Shown here piece after piece: positions 9,179 to 17,691 of a stretch of 64,000 nt of DNA (the stretch's first letter is position 1; each line of letters starts with the position of its first letter). Both the position numbers and the translations under genes were made by a program. The notes under the pieces were generated by a model that made no database searches, was not told where the DNA came from, and was given only the letters and a program-made list of their open reading frames with translations. Origin of the DNA: Rhizobium sp. CB3090 (lineage in GTDB: Bacteria > Pseudomonadota > Alphaproteobacteria > Rhizobiales > Rhizobiaceae). The stretch is from assembly GCF_029714285.1 (NCBI RefSeq), contig NZ_CP121663.1, forward strand, positions 1,116,001-1,180,000, written 5' to 3'.

Positions 9179-9424
9179 CGGCTGCATCGCACGCGGCCAT
9201 GGTCCGACGCGCGAATTGTCGCAACACAGACAAGTCGCGGAACTTAAATGCTTCTTCTTGGTTTCATGCCAGTGGGACGCTTTCCCCGCAGCTCACGGTG
9301 TACCACGCCGGCCACTGGAGCGTGAGCCCGCCGCGATTACCGACTCCCGGTCTGCGGCGGGCTTTTGTTCACGGCCATCGGCTCTTACGCAAGTCGCCAC
9401 CGGGCTCCACGACAAGCCGCCATC

Positions 9425-9925
9425 TCATTCGCAGACCTTTATTCGCTTCAGGGCTGCCGTAATGCCTGAAAGCGAATAGGAATAACTCGTCGCTGTCCCG
9501 CGCCGCGATGTGGCTTGCAGGCTAAGTTCGCTGCCCGATTTCATCGCATCCACCATCGTGGGCTCTTTTGATTGATCTTCGACCCAGCCGTGCCGGTCCT
9601 TCGTAAACATGGTAAAAGTGGCGTCCCCGATCGTGGCTTGCATCGGCGCTCCCTGCTTCAGATCATACCCCATGGCGGCTTCCGGCATATATGCCTTGCC
9701 GTCGGGCCCTCGCGCGACGATGAAGTAGTTGTTCCCGTGGTCAACCGTCGACGGTGCCTGGCTGGTCGGGGTCGATAGGACATAGCAGCTCACCTCTCCT
9801 CCGGACCGATAGGAATAGGCGCCCCAAGCGTCAAATTGCCCGATACGGGCGGGTGGCTCAGCATATGCCGTGGAAAAACCGAACAATACGAGCGCAAACG
9901 CGGTGGGGAGTCTTCTAGCGAACAT
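9425..9925 (-). CDS. Secreted protein, invasion-associated locus B (IalB)-like
   Basis: 166-residue exported protein. Starting at 9925 it has a signal peptide (MFARRLPTAFALVLFGFSTA, cleavage near AYA-EPP at residues 22-24). The mature part begins RIGQFDAWGAYSYRSGGEVSCYV, the IalB-like pattern of a W-x-x-Y/F opening with an early Cys, and has a second Cys at the C-terminal end (RIKVCE), allowing one disulfide. AGGCAGGAAATC precedes the start; an upstream in-frame start at 9973 would hide the signal peptide. The periplasmic or envelope role is unknown, since IalB homologues in rhizobia are mostly uncharacterised. Confidence 0.7.
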   Translation of the reverse strand: MFARRLPTAFALVLFGFSTAYAEPPARIGQFDAWGAYSYRSGGEVSCYVLSTPTSQAPSTVDHGNNYFIVARGPDGKAYMPEAAMGYDLKQGAPMQATIGDATFTMFTKDRHGWVEDQSKEPTMVDAMKSGSELSLQATSRRGTATSYSYSLSGITAALKRIKVCE

Positions 9926-10170
9926 GATTTCCTGCCTCTTCCTATGACGTGCCGAAGCCAAAAGAGCGTACAACTCTCTGGCTCGGGCAGTCTGGCTGCA
10001 TGTTCGTTATCTGTTTCTTAAGGGGTCGATTAAAATCTGTTAATGTTTGCCGCATGGGGTCACCGGAACGCGGCTGAAAAACATCCTCCCGGGCGATGCG
10101 CCGAAGAGATAATCGGAACAATGAAGGTCAGAACTGCTTTCTGTCTTATTGGCCGTAACAAAAGGCTGAG

Positions 10171-10404
10171 ATGTTCATGTCAGCGATTTTAATCGGAGTA
10201 ATATTGGTCATCGGAGGGTTGCTTTACCTGCTTAGGGAGGCCCTCGGCAGACGGTTGAGCGAACCGCACCGATCGATGCAAGGTGGTGAAACGCTGGAGC
10301 CACAGCACCAGGGGCTCCGCTTTCTCGGAGTGTCAAGAAACTGGCCGGGATTATTGTTTATCGCTGCCGGCGTGCTTCTGTTGGTTTTCGGAGGCTATTT
10401 GTAG
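10171..10404 (+). CDS. Small integral membrane protein, unknown function
   Basis: 77 residues with two hydrophobic helices, about residues 4-22 (AILIGVILVIGGLLYLL) and 58-76 (LLFIAAGVLLLVFGGYL), joined by a charged loop of about 35 residues. This hairpin topology suggests an inner-membrane protein. ATG 10171 has AAAGG 5 nt upstream; ATG 10177 (MSAIL) is an equally possible start. No family is recognised. It is convergent with the next single-pass membrane protein gene, and both are isolated from longer operons. Confidence 0.6.
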   Translation: MFMSAILIGVILVIGGLLYLLREALGRRLSEPHRSMQGGETLEPQHQGLRFLGVSRNWPGLLFIAAGVLLLVFGGYL

Positions 10405-10582
10405 TGCTTCCTTGACGCCTTGCGCCATTTCGCCATTTGCCCACAGCGGCTCGGCACCACAGCCTCACCAATCGCAAAGGCTACTCAACCTTCACCGTAA
10501 AACGGACATGCGCGTTCAGCATTCGTGCTGACATGACATATGGCTCTCATCAGGAACAGGCGAGCTCGTCGGCGAACGACCG

Positions 10583-10924
10583 CTATCGCTGAACGCCATT
10601 TCTACTGGGCTGCGAAGGGGTGCTGGTAATGCCTCTCTGATTATTTTCACTGCGATCCGCAGGTGCGGGCTGCATCTGCTCATTCGGCTGCGTGTTGTTA
10701 ACCGTACCTGCTCCCGATCCCGAACCCGGAAGAGTGGTGGACGAAGTCGTTTGCTGGTCGGTGCCCGCCGGGTTTTCTCGCCAATAGTTCGATGAAATAG
10801 CCGCGATGACGAAGAGAAGTACGATCGCCGCGATAATCGCTGTGCCGACCATCCCTGAACGCCGCTTCGGCGGGATTTCCGGTGGCCGATCGTTTGGTGT
10901 CGGTTGATGATCAAAGTTGCTCAT
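10583..10924 (-). CDS. Single-pass membrane protein with low-complexity C-terminal tail
   Basis: 113 residues: a short polar N-terminus (NDRPPEIPPKRRS), one transmembrane helix at about residues 25-45 (MVGTAIIAAIVLLFVIAAI), then a tail of about 65 residues rich in Thr, Ser, Asn, Gln, Gly and Pro. The positive residues before the helix predict a cytoplasmic N-terminus and periplasmic tail. GAGGAGG lies about 7 nt upstream of ATG 10924. A GGAAC-N18-TT motif upstream suggests general-stress control. No homologous family is named; function unknown. Confidence 0.65.
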   Translation of the reverse strand: MSNFDHQPTPNDRPPEIPPKRRSGMVGTAIIAAIVLLFVIAAISSNYWRENPAGTDQQTTSSTTLPGSGSGAGTVNNTQPNEQMQPAPADRSENNQRGITSTPSQPSRNGVQR

Positions 10925-10946
10925 GAATCAATCCTCCTCTCGACCA

Positions 10947-10971
10947 AACCTCTGTGTGCCTTTCTGGTTCC
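10947..10971 (-). promoter_or_regulatory. Candidate EcfG/RpoE2-type stress promoter
   Basis: On the minus strand, GGAAC (10967-10971) is followed by exactly 18 nt and then TTT (starting 10948), fitting the remembered S. meliloti RpoE2 pattern GGAAC-N18/19-TT; the -10 reads GGTT rather than CGTT. The predicted transcript start would lie almost at the ribosome site, giving a very short leader, which lowers confidence. Confidence 0.4.
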
Positions 10972-11219
10972 GGAAGAAATCGCGCTACCCTGTTTCCATC
11001 TTTCATTGCGACGCCGCCGCTTCCCTTTCGGATGATGCGTACAACAGGACAGCTTCAGATTGAATGCAGCGCTCTTTAGCCGGAAAAACATTACGCATGG
11101 CTGAAATTAACATCCAAAGGGGCTATGCTGCGGCGCGGAAAATGTTATCTTTCCAACGTAAGCACGGAGGAATATTGGCTCTGTGGAGGGGACAGCCAAG
11201 CACAATGGAGAGGTTTCCG

Positions 11220-12659
11220 ATGCCCAATACGGTTCTCAATGCACTAGGCCAAACGCTCTATTACAGCGGCACTTCCACAAGCTGGTTTTCCGCCACGGGC
11301 TCCGGTCCGACGCTTTACGGCACGGCGGGAAATGATTCGATCTGGGGTGACGGCTCCGTCAACGTAACGATGGTCGGCGGCACGGGAGACGATATTTATT
11401 ATCTCTATTCAAACATCAACCACGCGTCCGAGGCGCCCGGCGGGGGCGTAGATACCATCAACACCTGGATGGACTACACGCTTCCCGATAATTTCGAGAA
11501 TCTCACGGTGACCGGCGATGGCCGCCATGCCTTCGGCAACAGCGCCGACAATATCATCACCGGCGGCACGGGCAGCCAGACTATCGACGGCGGGGCGGGC
11601 AACGACGTTCTGATCGGCGGAGGCGGCGCCGATACCTTTATTTTCACCAAGGGCAATGGCAGCGACCTCATCACCGACTTCAGCAGTGATGACAAGGTGC
11701 GCCTGAACCAATACGGGCTGACGTCTTTCGATCAGGTCGTCAGTCATCTTACTCAGCAAGGCGCCAATCTGCATCTGGATCTCGGCAACGGCGAAAGCCT
11801 TGTTTTTGCCAACAAGACCGCTGCCGACCTGCATTCGGACCAGTTCCAGCTCGGGCTCGACCGTTCCGACCTCACGCAAACATTTTCGGACGATTTCAAT
11901 ACGCTTTCTCTGCATCAGGGAACGCAAGGCACCTGGGATGCGAAATACTGGTGGGCGCCAGACAAGGGCAGCAGCATAACCGGAGACGGCGAGTTGCAGT
12001 GGTTTGTCAATCCGCTCTATGGCCCGACCGCATCGGCCAATCCATTTTCCGTTTCGAACGGCGTGCTGACGATTACAGCCAAACCGACGCCCGATTCGCT
12101 GAAATCGCTTCTGGACGGCTATGACTATACGTCCGGCATTCTGACGACCCACTCCACTTTCGCCCAGACTTATGGATATTTCGAAATGCGGGCCGAGATG
12201 CCCCACGATCAAGGCACATGGCCGGCTTTCTGGCTTCTGCCGGAAGACGGTTCCTGGCCGCCCGAGCTCGATGTGATGGAAATGCGCGGGCAGGATCCGA
12301 GCACGGTCAATGTCACTGTTCATTCGAACGAAACGGGTCAGCACACGAAGCAGCTCATTCCGGTGCAGGTTCCCAGCACCGATGGCTTTCACAATTACGG
12401 CGTGCTGTGGGATCAGGATCAGATCGTCTGGTATTTCGACGATGTGGCCGTTGCCCATGCCGACACGCCAGCCGATATGCACAGCCCCATGTATATGCTG
12501 GTGGATCAGGCCGTCGGCGGCGTAGCAGGCACTCCGACGGATAGCCTGCAAAACGGGTCTGAGATGAAGATTGACTACATCAAGGCCTATCAGTTGAATG
12601 ACCATCTCACCCAGACCGCAGCGACAGCGGCTGCCCATACTCCGGACTGGCATATCTGA
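11220..12659 (+). CDS. Type I-secreted GH16 endo-beta-glycanase with RTX repeats (ExsH/PlyA-like)
   Basis: Extracellular glycanase, 479 residues from ATG 11220 (GGAGAGG 6 nt upstream). It has no N-terminal signal peptide. Residues 33-145 contain RTX-type calcium repeats (GTAGNDSIWGDG, GGTGDDIYYL, GGTGSQ, GGAGNDVLIGGGGADTF), the mark of type I secreted proteins. The GH16 domain occupies about residues 225-460, with the catalytic ELDVME motif at 349-354 (Glu349 nucleophile, Glu354 acid/base in the family). This layout resembles S. meliloti ExsH and R. leguminosarum PlyA, which cleave exopolysaccharide and depend on PrsDE. The next two genes, convergent, encode such an exporter. Likely role: trimming succinoglycan-like or mixed-linkage glucans during biofilm or root colonisation. 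Confidence 0.9.
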   Translation: MPNTVLNALGQTLYYSGTSTSWFSATGSGPTLYGTAGNDSIWGDGSVNVTMVGGTGDDIYYLYSNINHASEAPGGGVDTINTWMDYTLPDNFENLTVTGDGRHAFGNSADNIITGGTGSQTIDGGAGNDVLIGGGGADTFIFTKGNGSDLITDFSSDDKVRLNQYGLTSFDQVVSHLTQQGANLHLDLGNGESLVFANKTAADLHSDQFQLGLDRSDLTQTFSDDFNTLSLHQGTQGTWDAKYWWAPDKGSSITGDGELQWFVNPLYGPTASANPFSVSNGVLTITAKPTPDSLKSLLDGYDYTSGILTTHSTFAQTYGYFEMRAEMPHDQGTWPAFWLLPEDGSWPPELDVMEMRGQDPSTVNVTVHSNETGQHTKQLIPVQVPSTDGFHNYGVLWDQDQIVWYFDDVAVAHADTPADMHSPMYMLVDQAVGGVAGTPTDSLQNGSEMKIDYIKAYQLNDHLTQTAATAAAHTPDWHI

Positions 12660-12663
12660 TAAA

Positions 12664-12775
12664 AGCCCCAGAGCAGGAAAGCGTTTCACGGAATCGCTTT
12701 CCTGCTCTATCTCTTTGTTTTTACGCATCCCGGATGGAAAACCGCTGCGCACTTTTCCGGGAATTGCTTTAAGCG
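12664..12775. repeat. Candidate rhizobial intergenic mosaic repeat (two palindromes)
   Basis: The segment holds two palindromes back to back: a 14-bp stem at 12670-12708, then a TCCCGGA..AAAA / TTTTCCGGGA inverted repeat across about 12728-12762 (GGATGGAAAACCGCTGCGC then ACTTTTCCGGGAATTGC). The arrangement and wording resemble dispersed palindromic elements I recall from Rhizobium intergenic regions (RIME/ABC class). Copy number cannot be checked here. Confidence 0.45.
12670..12708 (+). terminator. Strong terminator downstream of GH16 glycanase
   Basis: AGAGCAGGAAAGCG (12670-12683) pairs perfectly with CGCTTTCCTGCTCT (12695-12708) around an 11-nt loop and is followed by a T-rich stretch (TCTCTTTGTTTTT). 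It lies 11 nt after the stop codon. It may be part of a dispersed palindromic element serving as terminator. Confidence 0.75.
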
Positions 12776-12855
12776 CTCTGCGCAGCCGTTCATGGCGGCT
12801 GCGCTTATACCCTGAACCCGGTATATCGGCTCATATAACGCCTCAGAGGAACGTC

Positions 12856-14166
12856 CTAATCCTCTCTGAATGCGCGCTTTATCTGATCGGTCATCGGCTT
12901 GGTCAGATAGGCGAGAACGCTTCTTCGGCCCGTCTGCATGAACGCTTCCACCGGCATACCGGGGAGAGGCGTCAGCTTCCCCAATCGATCCCATTCATCT
13001 TTCGGCACTTTGGCGCGAACGATGTAATAGCTGAGCCCTGAATGCTGGTCGGTCGTCAGATCGGCCGAAACGGTTTCGACATGCCCATTCAGTTCCGGTG
13101 TAATGCGCTGGTTGAAGGCGGAAAAACGCAAGGCGACCACCTGCCCGACAGCGATCTGATCAATATCCTGCGGCGGAAGCTTGAGTTCGGCGACCAGTGC
13201 ATCCTTGTCGGGGACGATCTGCATGATGGTCTCTTTCGGCCCGATCACGGCGCCGGCCGAGTGGACATTCAACTGATCGACGATGCCTGCCTGCGGCGCT
13301 CTTATATCCACGCGTTTGAGATCGTCCTCCGCGGCGATCAACCGTTCCGAAAATTGACCGGTATCGCTTTCGGCCTGCCGCAATTGATCGGAGACTTCGG
13401 AGCTGTGGTCATCGTCGATCTGAATGATCTGAAGCTCGGTTTCGGTGATCTTGCCGTTGGTCTGAGCGATCGATGAGATGAGGTTACCAAGTTCCCCCGT
13501 CAGACGAGCGCTGTCCCTTTGCAGCGAATAGACCTTTGCCGCCGGAACGATGCCTTGATCGAACAGTCGCTGAAGGCTGCTCAGTTCCTTGGTGACAAGC
13601 TCGATCTCGATCCGTTTCCCCTTCTCCTGCGCGACGAAGCCGTCCACTTCCTGTTTCAACTGCTGAACTCTCTCGCGCAACTGCGACTTCTGGCCCTGTC
13701 GCGACGCCAACCGGTCGGCGAACAGTTGCCGCTCGCCGGCAAGTATGCTCGCCACACCATCGTCACCGGCATTGGAGAGCAGGTTTGCCGGAAAGCTGAT
13801 CGCATCCTTGTCGTCACGCTCGGCGACCAGACGCGCCGTTCGGGCGGAAAGCTCATTCAAACGCTTTCTGATAATGCCGAGATTGGCTCTGGTTTGTGTA
13901 TCGTCCAGGCGGATCAATATCTGGTCGGCATCGACGTGGTCGCCATTCTTCACACGGATTTCCCCGACGATCCCGCCCTTGAGGTGTTGAACGGCTTTTA
14001 CATAGCTGTCGACGACAAGGGTACCGGAGGCAATGACCGCTCCCGAAATCTTCGTTGCTGCCGCAAGGCCGCCGAGGACGCCGAAAAGGAGAAGAACTGT
14101 CGCCACTATGAAAATGGAAAGGCGGCGGATCGCTCGTTCTGTGGAAGACAAGCTCGTGTTTTTCAT
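12856..14166 (-). CDS. prsE: Type I secretion membrane-fusion (HlyD-family) protein, PrsE-like
   Basis: Periplasmic adaptor of a type I exporter, 436 residues. A cytoplasmic N-terminus is followed by one transmembrane helix at about residues 17-36, a lipoyl-like half motif (VQHLKGGIVGEIRVKNGDHV near 59-78), a long coiled-coil hairpin through the middle (many Gln, Leu, Glu; about 90-280), and the HlyD C-terminal beta-barrel with PLPGMPVEAFMQTGRRS. Its start overlaps the upstream ABC gene by 4 nt (ATGA), so they are one operon. It links the inner-membrane ABC protein to an outer-membrane TolC-type channel, which is not encoded here. The adjacent RTX glycanase is the likely substrate. Confidence 0.9.
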   Translation of the reverse strand: MKNTSLSSTERAIRRLSIFIVATVLLLFGVLGGLAAATKISGAVIASGTLVVDSYVKAVQHLKGGIVGEIRVKNGDHVDADQILIRLDDTQTRANLGIIRKRLNELSARTARLVAERDDKDAISFPANLLSNAGDDGVASILAGERQLFADRLASRQGQKSQLRERVQQLKQEVDGFVAQEKGKRIEIELVTKELSSLQRLFDQGIVPAAKVYSLQRDSARLTGELGNLISSIAQTNGKITETELQIIQIDDDHSSEVSDQLRQAESDTGQFSERLIAAEDDLKRVDIRAPQAGIVDQLNVHSAGAVIGPKETIMQIVPDKDALVAELKLPPQDIDQIAVGQVVALRFSAFNQRITPELNGHVETVSADLTTDQHSGLSYYIVRAKVPKDEWDRLGKLTPLPGMPVEAFMQTGRRSVLAYLTKPMTDQIKRAFRED

Positions 14167-15908
14167 CCACTCACATCCTCGCCGGCGATCATCAAGCGCA
14201 CCGGTCCGGTCCCCGAATGTCTCGCCGGTGTTCCAAGAATCTCATCCTTGGCTCCGAATGCCTGTAACTGGCCGTTGGCAATGATCGCGACTTTATCCGC
14301 AGCAGCCAGAGCACTCGGCCGGTGCGCAACAACGATGGCGATGCCGCCGCGTGCCCGGATGCCCATCAAGGCTTTGGTCAAGGATGCCTCGCCCTCGGCA
14401 TCGAGATTGGAGTTCGGCTCGTCAAGAACCACCAGAAACGGATCGCCATAAAGTGCCCGGGCCAAGGCTATGCGCTGCCTCTGACCGGCGGAAAGCCGCG
14501 AGCCGCCCTCGCCGATGACCGTGTCGAACCCATCCGGCAGCTTGACGATCATGTCATAGACGCCGGCCGCCTTGGCCGCCGCGATAATCGGTCCGGGCTG
14601 CATGTCCGTCGCGAAGCGGGAAATATTCTCGGCTATCGAGCCGTCGAACAAGCCGACATCCTGGGGCAGATATCCGATATGGCAGCCTAGCTCGCCTTGC
14701 TCCCACTGCGACAACGCTGCCTGGTCGAGCCGGATCGCGCCGATCACGACCGGCCACAAACCGGTGATCGCTCTGGCAAGTGACGATTTTCCGGAAGCAC
14801 TGGGGCCGATCACGCCCAGCACTGTCCCAGCAGTTATCTTGAGCGAGATGTTGCGGAGGATGAAGTCGCGGCTACTAGGAGGCGTTAGGCTGATATTTTC
14901 GACGCTGAGCTCCTTTTGCGGGGCCGGCAGGGCCACTGCCCGCTGTTCGCTAGGGACCACATCCAGCAGCTTGGCGAGCCGCGACCAGCTTTGGCGGGCG
15001 GAGACAAAGCTCTTCCAATGCCCGATTGTAAGCTCCACCGGAGCCAGCGCACGGGTGACCATGATCGAGCTGGCGATGATGATGCCGCCCGTTGCCTCCT
15101 GCCTGATGACGAGGATTGCACCGACAGCCAATACGGCGGATTGCAGCATCATCCGCAATATCTTCGCGATCGTGGTCAGCGTGCCGACGATGTTGCCGGC
15201 GGAGAGCTGGTTTCCCAGATAGTCCTCGTTCATTGCCGTCCATTTCTCGGTAAGACGGCCGCTAAAACCCATTGCGACCACTGCTTCCCAGTTTCGTCGC
15301 GCCGCCTGTGCGAAGCCGAGACGGGCGGCGGAGGACTTCGCGGCCTGCAGCGCTGGCTTTTGGGACAGCACCTCTGCCAGCATCGTCAGGACAATGAGCA
15401 CGATGGCGCCGCAAAGGGCTGTAAAGCCGATCCAGAAATGGAACAGAAAACACAGGACAAGATAGAAAGGCATCCAGGGCAAATCGAACAACGCCGTAGA
15501 CCCGCCTCCGGACAGGAACGATCGGACCTGCTCCAAATCGCGGACGGGCTGCAGCCCATCATCGGGCGTCTGCATCCTCGTCGGCAAAAAAATGAGCGAG
15601 CCGAAGACCTTTTGGTTCAGCCGTTCATCGAGAGATACGCCCACACGCGCAAGCAGCATCGAGCGCAGCAATTCCAGCGCCCCTTGAAAGATGAACAGGG
15701 TCGCAGTGATGATCGCGAGGCCGGCGAGCGTTGGAAGGCTGCGGCCCGGAATAACCCGATCGTAAACCTGCAGCATGAAGAAGGAGCCGGTCAGCGCCAG
15801 CGTGTTTATCGCAGCGCTCGCAATGGTAATGCTGAAAAACGCCTTTCGAAGGGACGAGAGTATCAGCAGGATGAACTTCTGTGGTGGCTCTTTCGGGACA
15901 GCAAGCAC
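14163..15908 (-). CDS. prsD: Type I secretion ABC transporter ATPase/permease, PrsD-like
   Basis: Inner-membrane exporter of the type I secretion ABC class, 581 residues, lacking a C39 peptidase domain. The membrane domain (about residues 20-300) opens with LAAINTLALTG-like helices and the family sequence LQVYDRVIPGRSLPTL near 48-63. The ATPase domain has Walker A GPSASGKSS, signature LSAGQRQRI and Walker B LVVLDEP (with DEPNSNLD, typical of T1SS). The start is GTG 15908 with AAGGA about 10 nt upstream. It overlaps prsE by 4 nt. It energises direct cytoplasm-to-medium export of RTX-type proteins, here probably the neighbouring GH16 enzyme and possibly others such as the large repeat protein at 54-61 kb. 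Confidence 0.9.
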   Translation of the reverse strand: MLAVPKEPPQKFILLILSSLRKAFFSITIASAAINTLALTGSFFMLQVYDRVIPGRSLPTLAGLAIITATLFIFQGALELLRSMLLARVGVSLDERLNQKVFGSLIFLPTRMQTPDDGLQPVRDLEQVRSFLSGGGSTALFDLPWMPFYLVLCFLFHFWIGFTALCGAIVLIVLTMLAEVLSQKPALQAAKSSAARLGFAQAARRNWEAVVAMGFSGRLTEKWTAMNEDYLGNQLSAGNIVGTLTTIAKILRMMLQSAVLAVGAILVIRQEATGGIIIASSIMVTRALAPVELTIGHWKSFVSARQSWSRLAKLLDVVPSEQRAVALPAPQKELSVENISLTPPSSRDFILRNISLKITAGTVLGVIGPSASGKSSLARAITGLWPVVIGAIRLDQAALSQWEQGELGCHIGYLPQDVGLFDGSIAENISRFATDMQPGPIIAAAKAAGVYDMIVKLPDGFDTVIGEGGSRLSAGQRQRIALARALYGDPFLVVLDEPNSNLDAEGEASLTKALMGIRARGGIAIVVAHRPSALAAADKVAIIANGQLQAFGAKDEILGTPARHSGTGPVRLMIAGEDVSG

Positions 15909-16237
15909 GTTGCTTAAATCCTTACGTTATCGTCACACGCGGCAGAGAGGCACCTGAAGCTTGTCGACTACGGCACATATATTCCCTTACGGCAGGTATG
16001 CGACCAGAGATGGTCTAGCGGCGCTGGTCGTCAAGGCTGCGCACCGCTTAAGTACAAACCAGGATGCGGAATTGCATGGATTTGCCGCAGATAAGAGCCT
16101 CTTCCAAATTCATAGCCGCCGCTCCTTTAGGTTTTCGACCTGGGTCCGCTCAAGTCTGCTAAACTGGAAGAGGCTGGGCGTCGGCATCCAGTTCAACCGG
16201 ACATGAAAACAGACATCAAACTGCGGGAGGGATAAGC
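15909..16237. other. Intergenic region (329 bp) between divergent prsD and MerA-like gene
   Basis: It contains the prsD upstream region and, close to the flavoprotein start, the ribosome site GGGAGGG (about 16224-16230). I see no convincing promoter pair, operator palindrome or small gene. Confidence 0.5.
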
Positions 16238-17602
16238 ATGAGAACCTTCGACGCAATCATCGTCGGTGCCGGGCAAGCGGGGCCGTCTCTGGCGGGACGT
16301 CTTGCGGCTGCCGGCATGACGGTGGCTCTGATAGAACGAAAATTCGTCGGCGGAACCTGCGTCAATGCCGGCTGCATGCCGACCAAAACCTTGGTCGCCA
16401 GCGCCCGCACCGCTCAGGTGATACGACGAAGCGCGGAATACGGCATCCGCAGAGATGGCGGCATGCAGACGGACATGGCGGCTGTCGAGAAGCGTGCGGC
16501 GACCGTTATCAATAACGCCAGAAATTCACTCACGAGCTCGCTCACATCCACCGAGGGAATCTCCTTGATACGGGGACATGCCCGCTTCGAGAGTGCGAAG
16601 ACCATCCGCGTCGGAGATGAGACGCTGACGGCGCCGCGCATTTTTCTCAACGTCGGCGCAAGGCCGGTCATTCCCCCTTTGCCCGGACTTTCAGACATCG
16701 AGTACCTGACAAGTACCTCCATCATCCATCTGACGGCCCTGCCCCGGCATCTCGCCATCATCGGCGCCGGTTATATCGGCCTCGAATTCGCGCAGATGTA
16801 CCGGCGCTTCGGCACCGAGGTCAGCATCATCGAACGCGGCCCGTACCTGGCGCCGCGGGAGGATGACGATATCTGCCAGGCGATCGGTGATGTTCTTCGC
16901 GCCGAAGGTATATCGATCCATAAGAACGCCGAGGACATCAGGCTCTCGAAGAGCGGCGAGAATATCCGCATCTCCACCGCAGGCAATCCGGATGTCGAAG
17001 CAAGCCATCTCCTCATCGCCACGGGACGCCGGCCCAATACCGACGATCTCGGCCTCGAAAAGGCCGGTGTAGCGCTGGACAGCAAGGGCTATATCGTCGT
17101 CGACGATCACCTCTCCACAAATGTCGACGGCATATGGGCACTTGGCGATTGCAACGGCCACGGTGCCTTCACGCACACCTCTTACAATGATTTCGAGATC
17201 GTCGCCGCCAATCTCCTGGACGGCGAAGACCGGAAGGTAAGCGAGCGTATCCCCGCCTACGCGCTCTATATCGATCCGCCACTCGGGCGCGTCGGAATAA
17301 CGGAGAAAGAGGCGCGGGCAAAAGGACGATCAGTCGCTACATCGACCATGCCGATGAGCCGCGTCGGCCGCGCCGTCGAAAAGGGCGAGACACAAGGCCT
17401 GATGAAGGTCGTCGCCGATGTTGAAACCGGACAGATCCTCGGTGCCGCAATCTTCGGCGTCGAAGGCGACGAGGCGATCCACGGTTTCATCGATGCGATG
17501 CATGCGCGCACGCCCTACCCGGTGCTGAAATGGGCTGTGCCGATCCACCCCACAGTGTCTGAACTTATTCCCACGCTTCTTGGCGGGCTCAAATCGGCTT
17601 AA
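16238..17602 (+). CDS. FAD-containing pyridine nucleotide-disulfide oxidoreductase (mercuric reductase-like)
   Basis: Class I flavin disulfide reductase, 454 residues. FAD-binding GAGQAG at residues 10-15; redox-active disulfide Cys41-x4-Cys46 in GGTCVNAGCMPTK; NAD(P)-binding GAGYIG around residue 175; second FAD motif ending ALGDCNG near 306; C-terminal dimer interface with HPTVSELIP near 440, containing the conserved His and Glu. It lacks the N-terminal heavy-metal domain and the C-terminal Cys pair of true MerA, so it belongs to the MerA-like/dihydrolipoamide dehydrogenase-like group without proven mercury activity. Start ATG 16238 follows GGGAGGG. It is monocistronic and convergent with htpG. 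The physiological substrate is unknown. Confidence 0.85.
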   Translation: MRTFDAIIVGAGQAGPSLAGRLAAAGMTVALIERKFVGGTCVNAGCMPTKTLVASARTAQVIRRSAEYGIRRDGGMQTDMAAVEKRAATVINNARNSLTSSLTSTEGISLIRGHARFESAKTIRVGDETLTAPRIFLNVGARPVIPPLPGLSDIEYLTSTSIIHLTALPRHLAIIGAGYIGLEFAQMYRRFGTEVSIIERGPYLAPREDDDICQAIGDVLRAEGISIHKNAEDIRLSKSGENIRISTAGNPDVEASHLLIATGRRPNTDDLGLEKAGVALDSKGYIVVDDHLSTNVDGIWALGDCNGHGAFTHTSYNDFEIVAANLLDGEDRKVSERIPAYALYIDPPLGRVGITEKEARAKGRSVATSTMPMSRVGRAVEKGETQGLMKVVADVETGQILGAAIFGVEGDEAIHGFIDAMHARTPYPVLKWAVPIHPTVSELIPTLLGGLKSA

Positions 17603-17691
17603 CCGGTTCGGGTATGATGTCTCCCGCAGCGGATGGGAAACGACCCAGCCGCTGCGAAGTCTTGGATTGCGGAAATCGCTCATGAGCCTGC

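Noticed and set aside
10115..10140. GGAAC-N18-TT upstream of the small membrane protein at 10171
   Set aside because: Spacing fits RpoE2 but the -10 reads GCTT and the predicted leader leaves little support; kept only as a weak possibility.
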